Below, one piece after another: positions 8,120 to 16,702 of a stretch of DNA of 22,519 nucleotides (the stretch's first letter is position 1; each line of letters starts with the position of its first letter). The notes under the pieces were generated by a model that saw nothing but the letters and a program-made list of their open reading frames with translations, was not told the DNA's origin and searched no databases. This DNA is from Micavibrio sp. UBA5572 (GTDB lineage: Bacteria; Pseudomonadota; Alphaproteobacteria; Micavibrionales; Micavibrionaceae). The stretch spans positions 1 to 22,519 of the forward strand of contig DIMG01000004.1 of NCBI GenBank assembly GCA_002425415.1. Direction: 5' to 3'. The translations under genes were made by a program, and so were the position numbers.

Positions 8120-10375
8120 TTATTGATCCGCTGTATGCACAAGCGGGTTTTCGACGACACTGGCAATCTCGACCAGATCACCACGCGGTTTGACAGCAGT
8201 CACACGGGCCAGCACACCCCATTGCTCACCAATACCAAAGGCAAAATGCGTACGCTCTTGCTCACTGCCTGTATAAGGCGTGAAGTCCAATTCTTCTCCC
8301 AGCATGACTTGCCGTTCGTTTGCTCCTGCGGTCACCAGCCAAGGCCCACTGACTGATCCGTCTTTTTTACGCAGGACGATGTAATGGCTATCACCCTCGT
8401 TAAAACTCACGCTTTCCGATAAATCCAAATATGGAGGATTATAAGCGACCACGTCACCCGCTTCGCCCCAGCGCGGCATATCATGAGAGATTGCAATCAA
8501 ATCACCATAGGTCGGGATCAAACCTTCCAGCTCCGTTTTGAAACTCACCATGCGACGGCGATAGCGATTAGCGGCAGCCATATAAAGCCCTTCACGAATG
8601 GCATGGGCTTTGTCTGTACTGCCGAACAGCGAAACGGTCGCAGGTTGATCGGCACTGCTATCTGGCAAGCTGACGGTCACCTCATCGGGCTTCCATGTTT
8701 TTTCGTTGAAGAATTCAACCGTGACACTATCCGCCGTATCTTCCCCAGGCATCACATAGTCGATCTTGAAACTACCTCTCACGATATTACGGGGAGAGAA
8801 CAGCGCTACTGGGAGGGTTTTAGGCTCGTCCCTGACAAACCGCACCAGACCGCCCTGTAAAAAGGCGACAGCGCGACCACAGCGTGCCACTTGCGACAAA
8901 GCATCCCACACGGTGAGTTTGCGATCGAACACGCCGTTGAATGTGTCGCCGCGTGCGCTCCATACAGTATCAAGCGCCACCAGCGCCTGCAGATCAATAC
9001 GGCTGTCCTCCAGCTTTGCGCCATAGCTGCTTTTAAGAATATCAGCGCATGCCCATGCGATGGATCGTGTGGCTTGCGGTGCAGACCAGCCCGTCACGGC
9101 ATCCCAAATCGGCAGTTTACGGGTGACAATGCAATTGACCATCCGTGAGGAGCGTTGCGAGAGATTATCCGTTGCCCGCATTTTCATGGCCAGAAGCGTA
9201 ACATTGCCAAAATCATCATCGTGGACCAGATGGGCTTTAAGCGCATTCCAGTTGAGATCACTGCCAGCACGGGCGGACATATCCTTGGCATTGGTACGGA
9301 TGGCGCGCACTTCATAGCGACCTGCAGGCACACTGTATTTGTATGTCTTTCGAATAGCCGTGTTGGTATTGTCCGTGATGCTTTCCGAGCCAAGATTAAA
9401 CCACCCACTCAGCGCCACACCGTCATCATCAATCAAACGAGCTTCAACATCCCATGAAGCGGTACGGCTATTGAGACCGCCACTGTCATTCGCGTAATAC
9501 AGACCTTTTGGCAGGATCATATCCAGTGCCAATAAATTCGTTTGGGTTTCGGACGGATTGGCGACAAACGGCCCGATCCAATCACCGCCATCACCAGTAG
9601 AGAGAAGCTCTTGCCCAGCAATTTCAGGTGCGGTCACGACATCCGTGTCAAACAGCGTGACATCCCCACCTGGGTTTATGATTTCATATTCAATCTCGGC
9701 GAATGAGCTGATCGGCGTATCCTCAATGCGGATGGCTTCGATATCGTACTCACCCTGACCGATCACATGAAGCTGGAATAAAAATTGATCGTTATTCACA
9801 AACTCCGCATAAGGCGTTGCCCCGAAATCGGGATAGACAACATGCCGACCGTAAACCACAGGGATCGGCTCACCAAGTCGGGCTTGGTTGCCTTGTGCCT
9901 GCAGAGAATATGTCGGGCTGGGGCTGGTCGCATTATAATTGCTGATAGCCGAGCTGGGCATAGGCGGTGGAATAAGCGCATTTAAAAGCGCCGATCCTGC
10001 CAGTGCAATCCCAGCGGTTAACAGCGATGTTCCAATGGCACTGGTCACACCCAGCGTACCAGCCAGCGCTGCCCCTGCATAAGGCGCGGCCACCATAACA
10101 GCAATGGTTAAAACCGTTCGCAGAATTTTACCGCCACCACCACCGCCTTGGGGGAGTGTGATAAAACTAACCACCATATCCTTGGCAATCACCACCAGTG
10201 CCCAGTCTTTACGCAAAACAGGCTCACCATCAACAAGGCACAATGTTGGCTTTGAGAATTCAGCAATGCCGCGTTCATCCAACCAACCACGCACGGTTTG
10301 CCCGATACGCGGTTGAAACAGATCTACATTCCGGTGCAGATGAAACGGATTATGATGAATGGCAATTTGCGCCAT
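8120..10375 (-). CDS. TipJ-family phage tail tip / host specificity protein
   Basis: This 751-aa protein is the central tail-tip protein, analogous to lambda gpJ, which closes the distal end of the tail and carries receptor specificity. A short N-terminal beta region is followed by a Gly run (residues near 78-82) and a long hydrophobic stretch (about 85-140, ending LLNALIPPP) typical of TipJ and gpJ N-termini. The motif GEPIPVVYGRHVVYP comes next. The C-terminal two thirds read as repeated beta-sandwich domains, including a region like the gpJ hub domain (IVTRKLPIWDAVTGWS and later). It is shorter than many TipJ proteins (often over 1000 aa) and lacks an obvious extended receptor-binding C-terminus, so specificity may lie partly in the separate tail-collar protein. 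AAGGA precedes the ATG. The gene normally follows the NlpC/P60 gene directly; here a Nudix gene sits between them. Confidence 0.88.
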   Translation of the reverse strand: MAQIAIHHNPFHLHRNVDLFQPRIGQTVRGWLDERGIAEFSKPTLCLVDGEPVLRKDWALVVIAKDMVVSFITLPQGGGGGGKILRTVLTIAVMVAAPYAGAALAGTLGVTSAIGTSLLTAGIALAGSALLNALIPPPMPSSAISNYNATSPSPTYSLQAQGNQARLGEPIPVVYGRHVVYPDFGATPYAEFVNNDQFLFQLHVIGQGEYDIEAIRIEDTPISSFAEIEYEIINPGGDVTLFDTDVVTAPEIAGQELLSTGDGGDWIGPFVANPSETQTNLLALDMILPKGLYYANDSGGLNSRTASWDVEARLIDDDGVALSGWFNLGSESITDNTNTAIRKTYKYSVPAGRYEVRAIRTNAKDMSARAGSDLNWNALKAHLVHDDDFGNVTLLAMKMRATDNLSQRSSRMVNCIVTRKLPIWDAVTGWSAPQATRSIAWACADILKSSYGAKLEDSRIDLQALVALDTVWSARGDTFNGVFDRKLTVWDALSQVARCGRAVAFLQGGLVRFVRDEPKTLPVALFSPRNIVRGSFKIDYVMPGEDTADSVTVEFFNEKTWKPDEVTVSLPDSSADQPATVSLFGSTDKAHAIREGLYMAAANRYRRRMVSFKTELEGLIPTYGDLIAISHDMPRWGEAGDVVAYNPPYLDLSESVSFNEGDSHYIVLRKKDGSVSGPWLVTAGANERQVMLGEELDFTPYTGSEQERTHFAFGIGEQWGVLARVTAVKPRGDLVEIASVVENPLVHTADQ

Positions 10376-10403
10376 GGTTATTCCTTTTTTTAACTTTTTT
10401 AGA

Positions 10404-10409
10404 TATGAT
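10404..10409 (+). promoter_or_regulatory. Candidate -10 element for the Nudix moron
   Basis: TATGAT lies 5 nt before the Nudix ATG within a T-rich 40-nt gap between divergent starts. A TSS about 7 nt further on would fall at the ATG, giving a leaderless transcript. No convincing -35 is seen 16-18 nt upstream, so this is tentative. Confidence 0.3.
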
Positions 10410-10414
10410 CCGGT

Positions 10415-10873
10415 ATGGATGAAATAAAAGTTGTTACAGATGATGAAACCAATTCAGATGTTTATCTTAAGCATCTGGCTGATGTTCTTATCATGCGAGC
10501 CAACGGCTCTTTTTATTTACAAAGACACTCAGATAACGATTTAAGAAACCCTGGTGTCGTTCATCTATTTGGCGGACATGTTGAAAAATCAGAAACATAT
10601 TCAGAAGCCGCTATAAGAGAAATAAAAGAAGAAACAGGCGGTATCATTAACCCTCAAGATCTAATTCATATTGGTTCAGTTACAGAGAGCTTTACTGGTC
10701 ATACGGAGCTTGTTCATATTTATTTTTGGCATGACAAGCTTGATACTATAACAGGCTGTTATGAACGTGAGCCTATTGAGTTTTTGACCGCTCAAGAGGC
10801 TTTGGACAATGAAAAGATCATGCCATATACGAAATGGGCTATTCAGCAATGTATGAATAAAAACCTTATCTAA
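10415..10873 (+). CDS. Nudix hydrolase (antisense moron)
   Basis: This 152-aa protein has a Nudix box that fits Gx5Ex7REUxEExGU: G54, E60, then REIKEETGG (68-76). Only the last hydrophobic position is replaced by Gly. It should hydrolyse a nucleoside diphosphate linked to some moiety X; the substrate cannot be read from the sequence. It is the only + strand gene inside the phage part and lies between the TipJ and NlpC/P60 genes. It is clearly AT-richer than both, and its TAA overlaps the TAG of the convergent NlpC gene (sharing CTAA at 10870-10873). I read it as a later-acquired moron that may act in the lysogen. The ATG at 10415 lacks a good Shine-Dalgarno, and a -10-like TATGAT (10404-10409) ends only 5 nt before it, so the mRNA may be leaderless. 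Confidence 0.88.
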   Translation: MDEIKVVTDDETNSDVYLKHLADVLIMRANGSFYLQRHSDNDLRNPGVVHLFGGHVEKSETYSEAAIREIKEETGGIINPQDLIHIGSVTESFTGHTELVHIYFWHDKLDTITGCYEREPIEFLTAQEALDNEKIMPYTKWAIQQCMNKNLI

Positions 10874-11277
10874 GAATCTCCTTTATAACGATAATAATTT
10901 TCGATTTTCCAACCCGTGAGAGACAGGCTATGCAGGTTTTGAAACACCACCCCAGCACCTTGCATGCAGTGGAGTATTCCGCCACCGTCAATATCCAGCC
11001 AGATCCCGACATGGATCGGATGGCGTGATTGGCGCATCAGGGCAATGTCGCACTCAATCGGTTTATGCACCACATCCCAATTCTCCCGTTCGGGATGGGC
11101 ATCAATGGTTTTGATCAGCTGACGCAGATTGTTTTCCTGCACGGGAATAATGGTTAAATCCCGCCCATAAAGGCGTTTATGGGTCGCCACCACCAAACCC
11201 CAGCAATCATATTCATCAGGGCCGTCACTCGCCACGACCCACGGCTTTCCAATATATTCAGTTGCCCAATGTGTCAT
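10870..11277 (-). CDS. NlpC/P60 family tail-tip peptidase (C40-type)
   Basis: This 135-aa protein is a phage tail cysteine peptidase, the counterpart of the lambda gpK NlpC domain, thought to cleave peptidoglycan peptides during DNA entry or to help assemble the tail tip. The catalytic Cys is in YDCWGLV (C25), the His in HPIHVGIW (H89), and a third polar residue is probably H103 in ILHC. Its length fits a lone NlpC/P60 domain. GGAGG precedes the ATG. It sits between the DUF1833 gene and TipJ, the standard order for TipJ phages. Its stop overlaps the Nudix gene stop on the other strand. Confidence 0.88.
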   Translation of the reverse strand: MTHWATEYIGKPWVVASDGPDEYDCWGLVVATHKRLYGRDLTIIPVQENNLRQLIKTIDAHPERENWDVVHKPIECDIALMRQSRHPIHVGIWLDIDGGGILHCMQGAGVVFQNLHSLSLTGWKIENYYRYKGDS

Positions 11278-11286
11278 CGTGCCTCC

Positions 11287-11829
11287 TTATCTTGTTAAGC
11301 CCGCAAATCTTAGGGCGTTATATGTTTCGGATGGGAAGGCTTTATTCCCGACATCGAGCATGCGGGCTTTGCCGGTCACGCGGGATGCATCGGCACTGAC
11401 TTCCGTTAATACCAGCGTAAATGGAGGGTCCATTTGGGGCCCTTCCAAATCGTCTGACAAATACGGGCGATAAGTGATCTCGATCTTGTCCTGACTTTCG
11501 GCAGCGCGATCCAAATGCGTCACAATTTCACGGCTGACATTATCCAGCGTGATGGATATTTCAGGCACGGGCGCAGTATCAACAGGCGGTAATTCCAGAT
11601 CAAAACCCATGGCGATAAATTCCACCATTTCACCAGCGTTTAATGGCGCAGTTGCTTCCATGCGGGCGGTGAGGTTTTGATTGTCCCGCACCACCCGAAT
11701 GGCAATAGAGCTATCGTCATCATCGACAAAGGATGGATGGCAGAGTTCCAGCGTGTGCAAAATCACGATATCACTGGGGGCAGAGGCATAGGCCTCGCGC
11801 AAAGCTTCTGATAAAGCATTATTCGGCAT
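11287..11829 (-). CDS. DUF1833-type phage tail protein
   Basis: This 180-aa protein is recognised from its overall pattern: an N-terminal ALSEALREAYASAP helix, then beta-rich sequence with the central ISITLDNVSREIVTHLD motif, and a C-terminal end around NAFPSETYNALRFAG-like residues. It matches the DUF1833 family that sits upstream of NlpC/P60 and TipJ genes and occupies the place of lambda gpL. It is probably a tail-tip assembly component. AAGGA lies upstream of the ATG. It is packed 9 nt from both neighbours, consistent with one operon. Confidence 0.8.
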   Translation of the reverse strand: MPNNALSEALREAYASAPSDIVILHTLELCHPSFVDDDDSSIAIRVVRDNQNLTARMEATAPLNAGEMVEFIAMGFDLELPPVDTAPVPEISITLDNVSREIVTHLDRAAESQDKIEITYRPYLSDDLEGPQMDPPFTLVLTEVSADASRVTGKARMLDVGNKAFPSETYNALRFAGLTR

Positions 11830-11838
11830 GATTTTTCC

Positions 11839-12816
11839 TTATTGATAGCGGATCATTATTTTACGTGTCATATTTTTGGGGCGTGTTTCAGAGCCCCCAG
11901 AACTATCTGAAATCCATGTTCCCTTTGTTGTTCCGGATGATGATGCTCCGCCATTATTTGAAACAACATTCTGGCGTTGCGTAGGACTGGCAGCACCATT
12001 CCAATAATAACTTGTATGTGTATGCTCTTTAAAATCATCCAATTGCATTGACCCGACCGTGTCTCCGCCCACACGAGAAGCGGCATCACTATCAATGTCT
12101 GCACCATTATCATGAACACGTATGAATTGCCCACGCAGGTCGGGAATACAAAAGGTTAAACTTCCGTCACCATCAGAAAACAATCCTTTTTGACCGGCGT
12201 CCCAGTTGGTGTGGGAAATAACTAGGTTATTATCATTTGCCCACGCCCAAAGGACTGAATATTCATCACGAGAAACTTCTTGCCCTTCTTCGAATATCCA
12301 GTTTTCTGGCGCAACGGATAGCAAAGTCAATTTTTCATCGCCGACTTGAGATAATGAATTAATGATTTCTTCCTGCATCTGTGACAGTGCAATTTTGTTT
12401 AAAAATGCCAACTCACCCAAACTGTCTAATACAGTTTTGACCGTCGTATCGTTGTAATGGATATTCTCGGCCAAGCCAGATGCAGCAGCACTTGCCTGAC
12501 CCGCCCAATATTCGGTTTGCTCTTGACTGTTTTGCGCAGAATCTTTGAAACCAGATGTTTCATCTCTAAATAACATAGCGTTATTCTGTGCCTGAACGGC
12601 AAGATCCTTAGCCGTTTCTGCTAGTGCCACAATATCATTTGTCCCACCAATAATTTCATTTCGGATGTCTTGCAGTTTCTTTTGAAGAGATGGGATGATT
12701 CCGCTTTCCACGGTCGTCGTAAAATCGGCACCTTGATGAACAATATTGTGTAATATGGACGTATCTTGTTCTGCTTGGGCAATTAGCGCCTCAAGCCTTT
12801 CTTGTAAATTGGCCAT
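11839..12816 (-). CDS. Tail-collar domain fibre protein
   Basis: This 325-aa protein has a coiled-coil-rich N-terminal half (about residues 1-130, many Ala, Gln and Asn) and a C-terminal phage tail-collar domain. Diagnostic pieces are CIPDLRGQFIRVHDNG, a Ser/Thr-rich VGGDTVGSMQ, the HTHTSYYW loop and the final RPKNMTRKIMIRYQ, which matches the RPkNv...iIry ending of collar proteins. It is probably a trimeric short fibre that binds the cell surface. In most TipJ phages such a fibre lies after the tip gene. Here it is inserted between the minor tail gene and DUF1833 and reads AT-richer than those, so it may be an exchanged receptor-binding module. Confidence 0.82.
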   Translation of the reverse strand: MANLQERLEALIAQAEQDTSILHNIVHQGADFTTTVESGIIPSLQKKLQDIRNEIIGGTNDIVALAETAKDLAVQAQNNAMLFRDETSGFKDSAQNSQEQTEYWAGQASAAASGLAENIHYNDTTVKTVLDSLGELAFLNKIALSQMQEEIINSLSQVGDEKLTLLSVAPENWIFEEGQEVSRDEYSVLWAWANDNNLVISHTNWDAGQKGLFSDGDGSLTFCIPDLRGQFIRVHDNGADIDSDAASRVGGDTVGSMQLDDFKEHTHTSYYWNGAASPTQRQNVVSNNGGASSSGTTKGTWISDSSGGSETRPKNMTRKIMIRYQ

Positions 12817-12830
12817 ATACTGTTTCCTTT

Positions 12831-13298
12831 TTAAAGATGTCGTTGGACAAACTGTTGCAGTTTATTGATTGATGACGTTAGTAAGATCAAATCACTATCA
12901 AGTAGGATTCCAATAGATCCTTCTGTTAAAGTCGGGCGTTCACGGATTTCCAGCTCGGATGTGATTTCCCAAAGCGTCCCACCCGCCAAAAGGCGTGATG
13001 AGAATTGCCGTGTAAAACGTGCTTCTTGTTCCAAAAGACCAAGACCACCTAGAAGCGTGATAGCAAACCAGCTCGCCCCCTCACGGGCATACCAGCGATA
13101 CCAACCTTCAAAAATCGCATATTGATCCCGCCGCATAATCCAGCGCACAGAAACCTTGGTCGGCACATCTGTAAAACGACGGCGCTGCCGTGCAAGGCCA
13201 GCCTCCATCTCGGTGCGTAAAATCGCTTCTCCAGGCTGAACGCCATATCCTTGTACTGTCGGCAACGGCAATGTTGATGGCCATGTGATTTCTGACAT
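12831..13298 (-). CDS. Putative minor/distal tail protein
   Basis: This 155-aa protein has no named family that I can assign with certainty. The pattern (WPSTLPLPTVQGYGVQPG start, then MEAGLARQRRRF, a WYRWYAREGASWF core and a beta-rich end) is the one I know from small proteins encoded right after the tape measure in TipJ-type siphophages. This position corresponds to lambda gpM at the tail tip. The gene starts 12 nt after the U-tract of an intrinsic-terminator hairpin, with GGAG as ribosome binding site, so its transcription must come through that hairpin. Confidence 0.65.
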   Translation of the reverse strand: MSEITWPSTLPLPTVQGYGVQPGEAILRTEMEAGLARQRRRFTDVPTKVSVRWIMRRDQYAIFEGWYRWYAREGASWFAITLLGGLGLLEQEARFTRQFSSRLLAGGTLWEITSELEIRERPTLTEGSIGILLDSDLILLTSSINKLQQFVQRHL

Positions 13299-13310
13299 GA
13301 TTTCTCCAAT

Positions 13311-13333
13311 AAAAAAGCCACCCGAAGGTGGCT
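13311..13333 (-). terminator. Intrinsic terminator after the 76-aa moron
   Basis: On the - strand AGCCACC-TTCG-GGTGGCT forms a perfect 7-bp stem with a UUCG tetraloop and runs straight into a T6 tract (13316-13311). It lies 22 nt beyond the stop of the 76-aa gene and directly before the ribosome binding site of the next tail gene. Confidence 0.88.
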
Positions 13334-13355
13334 ACATTCCAAAGTAAGAATAATT

Positions 13356-13586
13356 TTAAGAAAAAAATACCTGATAAATTAGAATTATAAGCGTTATAGC
13401 TGCAATGAAGGTATTTAATATGGTGAATATTTTATTTCCCTGACTAATTCTCAATAATTCTCGATGCTTTATCTTATCCGCTATATTTCTTTCTTGTTCT
13501 ATATCTAACATTCCGCCACCAAACCCACCTTGGCTGCTGTAACTTGCCAGATCGTCAAGGCTCTCTTTATTATCTTTTTTACGCAT
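13356..13586 (-). CDS. Small C-terminal membrane protein (moron)
   Basis: This 76-aa protein has a polar N-terminal part with the run SQGGFGGGM, a charged helix (about 28-48) and one C-terminal membrane helix (about 53-74, rich in Ile and Leu). I recognise no family. A GAGGT precedes the ATG, an AT-rich leader of 72 nt precedes that, and a strong intrinsic terminator follows. The gene is therefore a self-contained transcription unit between the tape measure and tail-tip genes, the textbook layout of a moron. A tail-anchored topology with a cytoplasmic domain would suit a superinfection-exclusion protein, but that is speculation. Confidence 0.65.
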   Translation of the reverse strand: MRKKDNKESLDDLASYSSQGGFGGGMLDIEQERNIADKIKHRELLRISQGNKIFTILNTFIAAITLIILIYQVFFS

Positions 13587-13658
13587 TTCTTAACCTCATT
13601 TTCAATGTTAGGTGTCAGCCCCTAATTTTAATATTTTAAATTAAAACTTTGATTAAAT
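13587..13658 (-). promoter_or_regulatory. AT-rich leader, probable moron promoter region
   Basis: This 72-nt gap between the tape measure stop and the 76-aa gene is very AT-rich. It includes an ATTTAAAATATTAAAATT-like stretch (around 13625-13645) that could hold a -10 element for the small gene. No single -35/-10 pair stands out, so the exact promoter is not assigned. Confidence 0.35.
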
Positions 13659-16600
13659 CTATCGATAACTCCCTGCCGCAGGATTAAGGCCATAACGACG
13701 CTCCAGCGTTGGCGCTAGACCTTCGCCACGTCCAATATTGCGGGCAAGGTTTCCTTCCACTTCTTCGATGATGATTTTCAAATCCATGTTGCCTGCGCTG
13801 TCACGACTGACATCGGCTCTGGCTTGAGCATTGCTGACATTGTTTTCAACACGGACAGATACATTCACATTTGGCTTGGATTGCAACGCACCGCCCAACA
13901 GTTTCATCTGCCCTGGCGTAAAGACGGCTTCGCCTTGTTTGGCGATAATCGGCACTTCATTCCCGACAATGCCGCCAGTGTGAAAACGAGGCGCATTTGC
14001 AAACACAGATGGACTCACCGAACGCATGCGTAAAGTGTCGCTGCCAATCACACCGCCAGTATGAGCTGTGGCTGTGGAGGTCGTACCTGCACCCGTAGGC
14101 GCACCAAAAATTGACCCTGCAATATCACCCAGAAAACCACCCAGAGCACCCGCCAGTGGTTTTGTGATACTGGACTGGATTTGCATCCGCACCATATCGG
14201 CGATGATGGAATCCGCCATGGATTTAAAATCCAGCTTGCCTGTCGTGACAAAACTAACCAGCGCATCTTCCATGCTTTTAAACATAGAGGTGACACCGCG
14301 TTCAGCCTTGCTCGCCATATCATCGGCTTCATCAATAACGCTTTGCAATCCGCGTTTAATGCCGTCTTCCCAGCGCTTAGAATTTTGCAAATCCTCATCA
14401 CGGGCTTTGGCGATCATGTCGTTATAAACTGCATCAACCTGTGCAGCGAAATCGGCATAACCCGCCTTGGTGGCATCAAGCCCTGTTAAGGCCTCATTAC
14501 GCCATTCACCAGCGCGTTTAATCGCCGCTGATAAAGACGTATCCAGCGCATCATATTTCTGACGCACATCTTCAACAAGTTTTTCACGTTCTCGCGCTAA
14601 CTTGTTATTTTCACGGACAGTTTCTTGGTAATTTTTATCAACTTCTTGCAATTGATAAATATCACCCACCAGCGATTTAATCTGCTGGGCATACTCTTTT
14701 TGTTCATCACTTTGAGCGCCGGTTATATCCAGTCCCAAACGACGCAATGCCTGATCCTGCTCATTGACAATCATGGCACGACGAACAGCCGCTTCACCTT
14801 GCGTGCGGGCAGTGTTCAAGCGTTGTAAAGCTTGTTCTTCCGCATGCAATTCGGTGATGCGATCTGTAATGCGTTTTTTATCAGCATCCGACAGCTCAGG
14901 AATCGCCTCTGCAGGGGCAGATGGTTTTGGTGCATCCGGTGCAGTGGTTTTGGCTTTTGGATTCCGCAATTCATCCAGCGCAGCAGAGGCTTTTTTAGCG
15001 GCACGTTCTGCCGCTAGTAACGCAAAAACCTGCTGTTGCACTTCTTCGGCTTGTTCACCAAAATCAGGATATTTGGTTGCCAGCTTGAATAACGCTTCGG
15101 AATACTCCGTTGCTGATAGCTTCCCCTGATTGAAGGCTTGGCGAATTTGATAAAGCTCGTGCTGAAGTGGTTTTCCAAAACGACTAAACTGATCCCAAAA
15201 CCCACCAATACCACTGAATTTTAATTCCTTCTGCAGATCAATGATGTTTTCTTTTGCCGTTTCCAGTTGTTTGGTGAAACGGTAAACGCTCTCACTTTCG
15301 CTCAATGCCTCGCTTAAGTCCGATGCCGCTTCGGCGGTTTTGCCGAGTTCTTCTTTGATCTCCTTTAATTCTTCCGCATGATCACGTGCGGCTTTTGCCG
15401 CGGCATCATGACCGGATGCAAGTTTCAAAATGGCAATGCCTGCCAATACGGCAAGTCCCACGGGGCCACCCACCAACATTAAGGCAGAACGGAATCCCAC
15501 CATGGCCAATGTTGCCAGTTTGCTTGCTGCTTCAACCGCCACAAGACGGATGGCAAAAGCGGTAGAAAGGCTATTTGCCATGTGCAAGCCAACAATCAAT
15601 CCTGCATTACTTGCAATGGATGCATTCAAAAGAGTTACCGCACCCGCGACTGTACGAGCAATCACCAGTCCACCAATAGCCGTGACAGCCATATCGGCAT
15701 TCTCTATCAGAAACGCAAGGCCTTCCGCTGCTGTTGCAATGGTAGAGCCTAATGTTTGCCCCAATTCTCGCGCGGCATCCACCACGGCTGGATCGGAGAG
15801 TGTTTCAGTGAGGGTACGGTAACCTTGTGTGACACCATCCAAAAAGCCGGATGCAGCGATAGTGCGCTCAATCTCTAAAATAGAATTATTAAAGCGGTTC
15901 ATTTCCGCTCGTGCCGTCAATGATGCGGCAGGCACACCATCGGAGAAAGTTTTACGGATTTCAGCGGCAAATTTTGGCAAGAAGTCTTCGGCAATAACCT
16001 GACCTTGTTCCAGCATTTTATCCAACTCTGCCGTGGTAATACCCATACCGCGTGCGGCAAGTTGGAATGCACCGTAAAGACGCTCCCCCAATTGTCCGCG
16101 CAGTTCTTCGGCCTGAACCTTACCTTTGGACATGATTTGCCCGATGGCTCTCAGCGCACCGTTTGTTTGATCAACGGAAAGCTGAAGTACGGTGGACGCT
16201 TCTGCAATGGCGGTGAAGATCTGGCGCGTGCCATCGCCCGCAAGTTCTGTTCCTTTGGCGGCGGCGGCAATCTGCATATAGGATTGCGCGGTTTCCAGTA
16301 AATTAAGCCCTAAACGTTCGGCTTGTTCTTCAAGGAATTTCAGCTCCTCCCGCGCACCAGCACTTGACCCTGTGATGGTTTCCAGTGCCGTTCCTAAGCC
16401 CTGAAACGCCATACCAGTTTCATTAACAGAGCGCACAGAGGCAAGAATGCCCGTAATCCCAGCGTAAGCCGCCACAAGTCCTGCTGCTTGGCGGAACACA
16501 TTGTTCAAGACACGCGCTGTGGTATCAACGGCTTTTAATCCAGCGCTTGCTGGCTTGGTTGAACGCTCAATGCACTCAAATGCCTGTTGTCCCTTATTAC

Positions 16601-16679
16601 CGATGCGAGAAAAGGTATCTTCAACCTTTTTCCCGTCCACCACGGCAAGGCGGATCGACATGTTTTTTTGTGAACGCAT
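13659..16679 (-). CDS. Tail length tape measure protein
   Basis: This 1006-aa protein sets tail length and is threaded inside the tail tube. The N-terminal third has the conserved tape-measure domain (about residues 65-260, with QAERLGLNLLETAQSY and KVQAEELRGQLGERL). Strongly hydrophobic helices follow at about 300-420, then long charged coiled coil at about 430-790. The C-terminal Gly-rich region (about 855-945) contains TGGIVGNEVPIIAKQGEAVF, as in lambdoid gpH relatives. By the usual rule of about 0.15 nm per residue the tail would be near 150 nm, fitting a siphovirus. An AAAGG precedes the ATG, which lies 24 nt after the stop of the frameshifted chaperone. Confidence 0.94.
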   Translation of the reverse strand: MRSQKNMSIRLAVVDGKKVEDTFSRIGNKGQQAFECIERSTKPASAGLKAVDTTARVLNNVFRQAAGLVAAYAGITGILASVRSVNETGMAFQGLGTALETITGSSAGAREELKFLEEQAERLGLNLLETAQSYMQIAAAAKGTELAGDGTRQIFTAIAEASTVLQLSVDQTNGALRAIGQIMSKGKVQAEELRGQLGERLYGAFQLAARGMGITTAELDKMLEQGQVIAEDFLPKFAAEIRKTFSDGVPAASLTARAEMNRFNNSILEIERTIAASGFLDGVTQGYRTLTETLSDPAVVDAARELGQTLGSTIATAAEGLAFLIENADMAVTAIGGLVIARTVAGAVTLLNASIASNAGLIVGLHMANSLSTAFAIRLVAVEAASKLATLAMVGFRSALMLVGGPVGLAVLAGIAILKLASGHDAAAKAARDHAEELKEIKEELGKTAEAASDLSEALSESESVYRFTKQLETAKENIIDLQKELKFSGIGGFWDQFSRFGKPLQHELYQIRQAFNQGKLSATEYSEALFKLATKYPDFGEQAEEVQQQVFALLAAERAAKKASAALDELRNPKAKTTAPDAPKPSAPAEAIPELSDADKKRITDRITELHAEEQALQRLNTARTQGEAAVRRAMIVNEQDQALRRLGLDITGAQSDEQKEYAQQIKSLVGDIYQLQEVDKNYQETVRENNKLAREREKLVEDVRQKYDALDTSLSAAIKRAGEWRNEALTGLDATKAGYADFAAQVDAVYNDMIAKARDEDLQNSKRWEDGIKRGLQSVIDEADDMASKAERGVTSMFKSMEDALVSFVTTGKLDFKSMADSIIADMVRMQIQSSITKPLAGALGGFLGDIAGSIFGAPTGAGTTSTATAHTGGVIGSDTLRMRSVSPSVFANAPRFHTGGIVGNEVPIIAKQGEAVFTPGQMKLLGGALQSKPNVNVSVRVENNVSNAQARADVSRDSAGNMDLKIIIEEVEGNLARNIGRGEGLAPTLERRYGLNPAAGSYR

Positions 16680-16702
16680 GGTGGCCTTTGATACTTTCTT
16701 GG

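Noticed and set aside
13049..13342. A 97-codon - strand frame overlapping the minor tail gene
   Set aside because: It overlaps the tail gene in another frame, begins in the terminator hairpin and has no recognisable protein pattern.
14068..15822. Several open frames of 100-130 codons on the + strand opposite the tape measure gene
   Set aside because: They are antisense frames of a well-supported gene, have no ribosome binding sites and read as low-complexity Ala/Ser-rich sequence.
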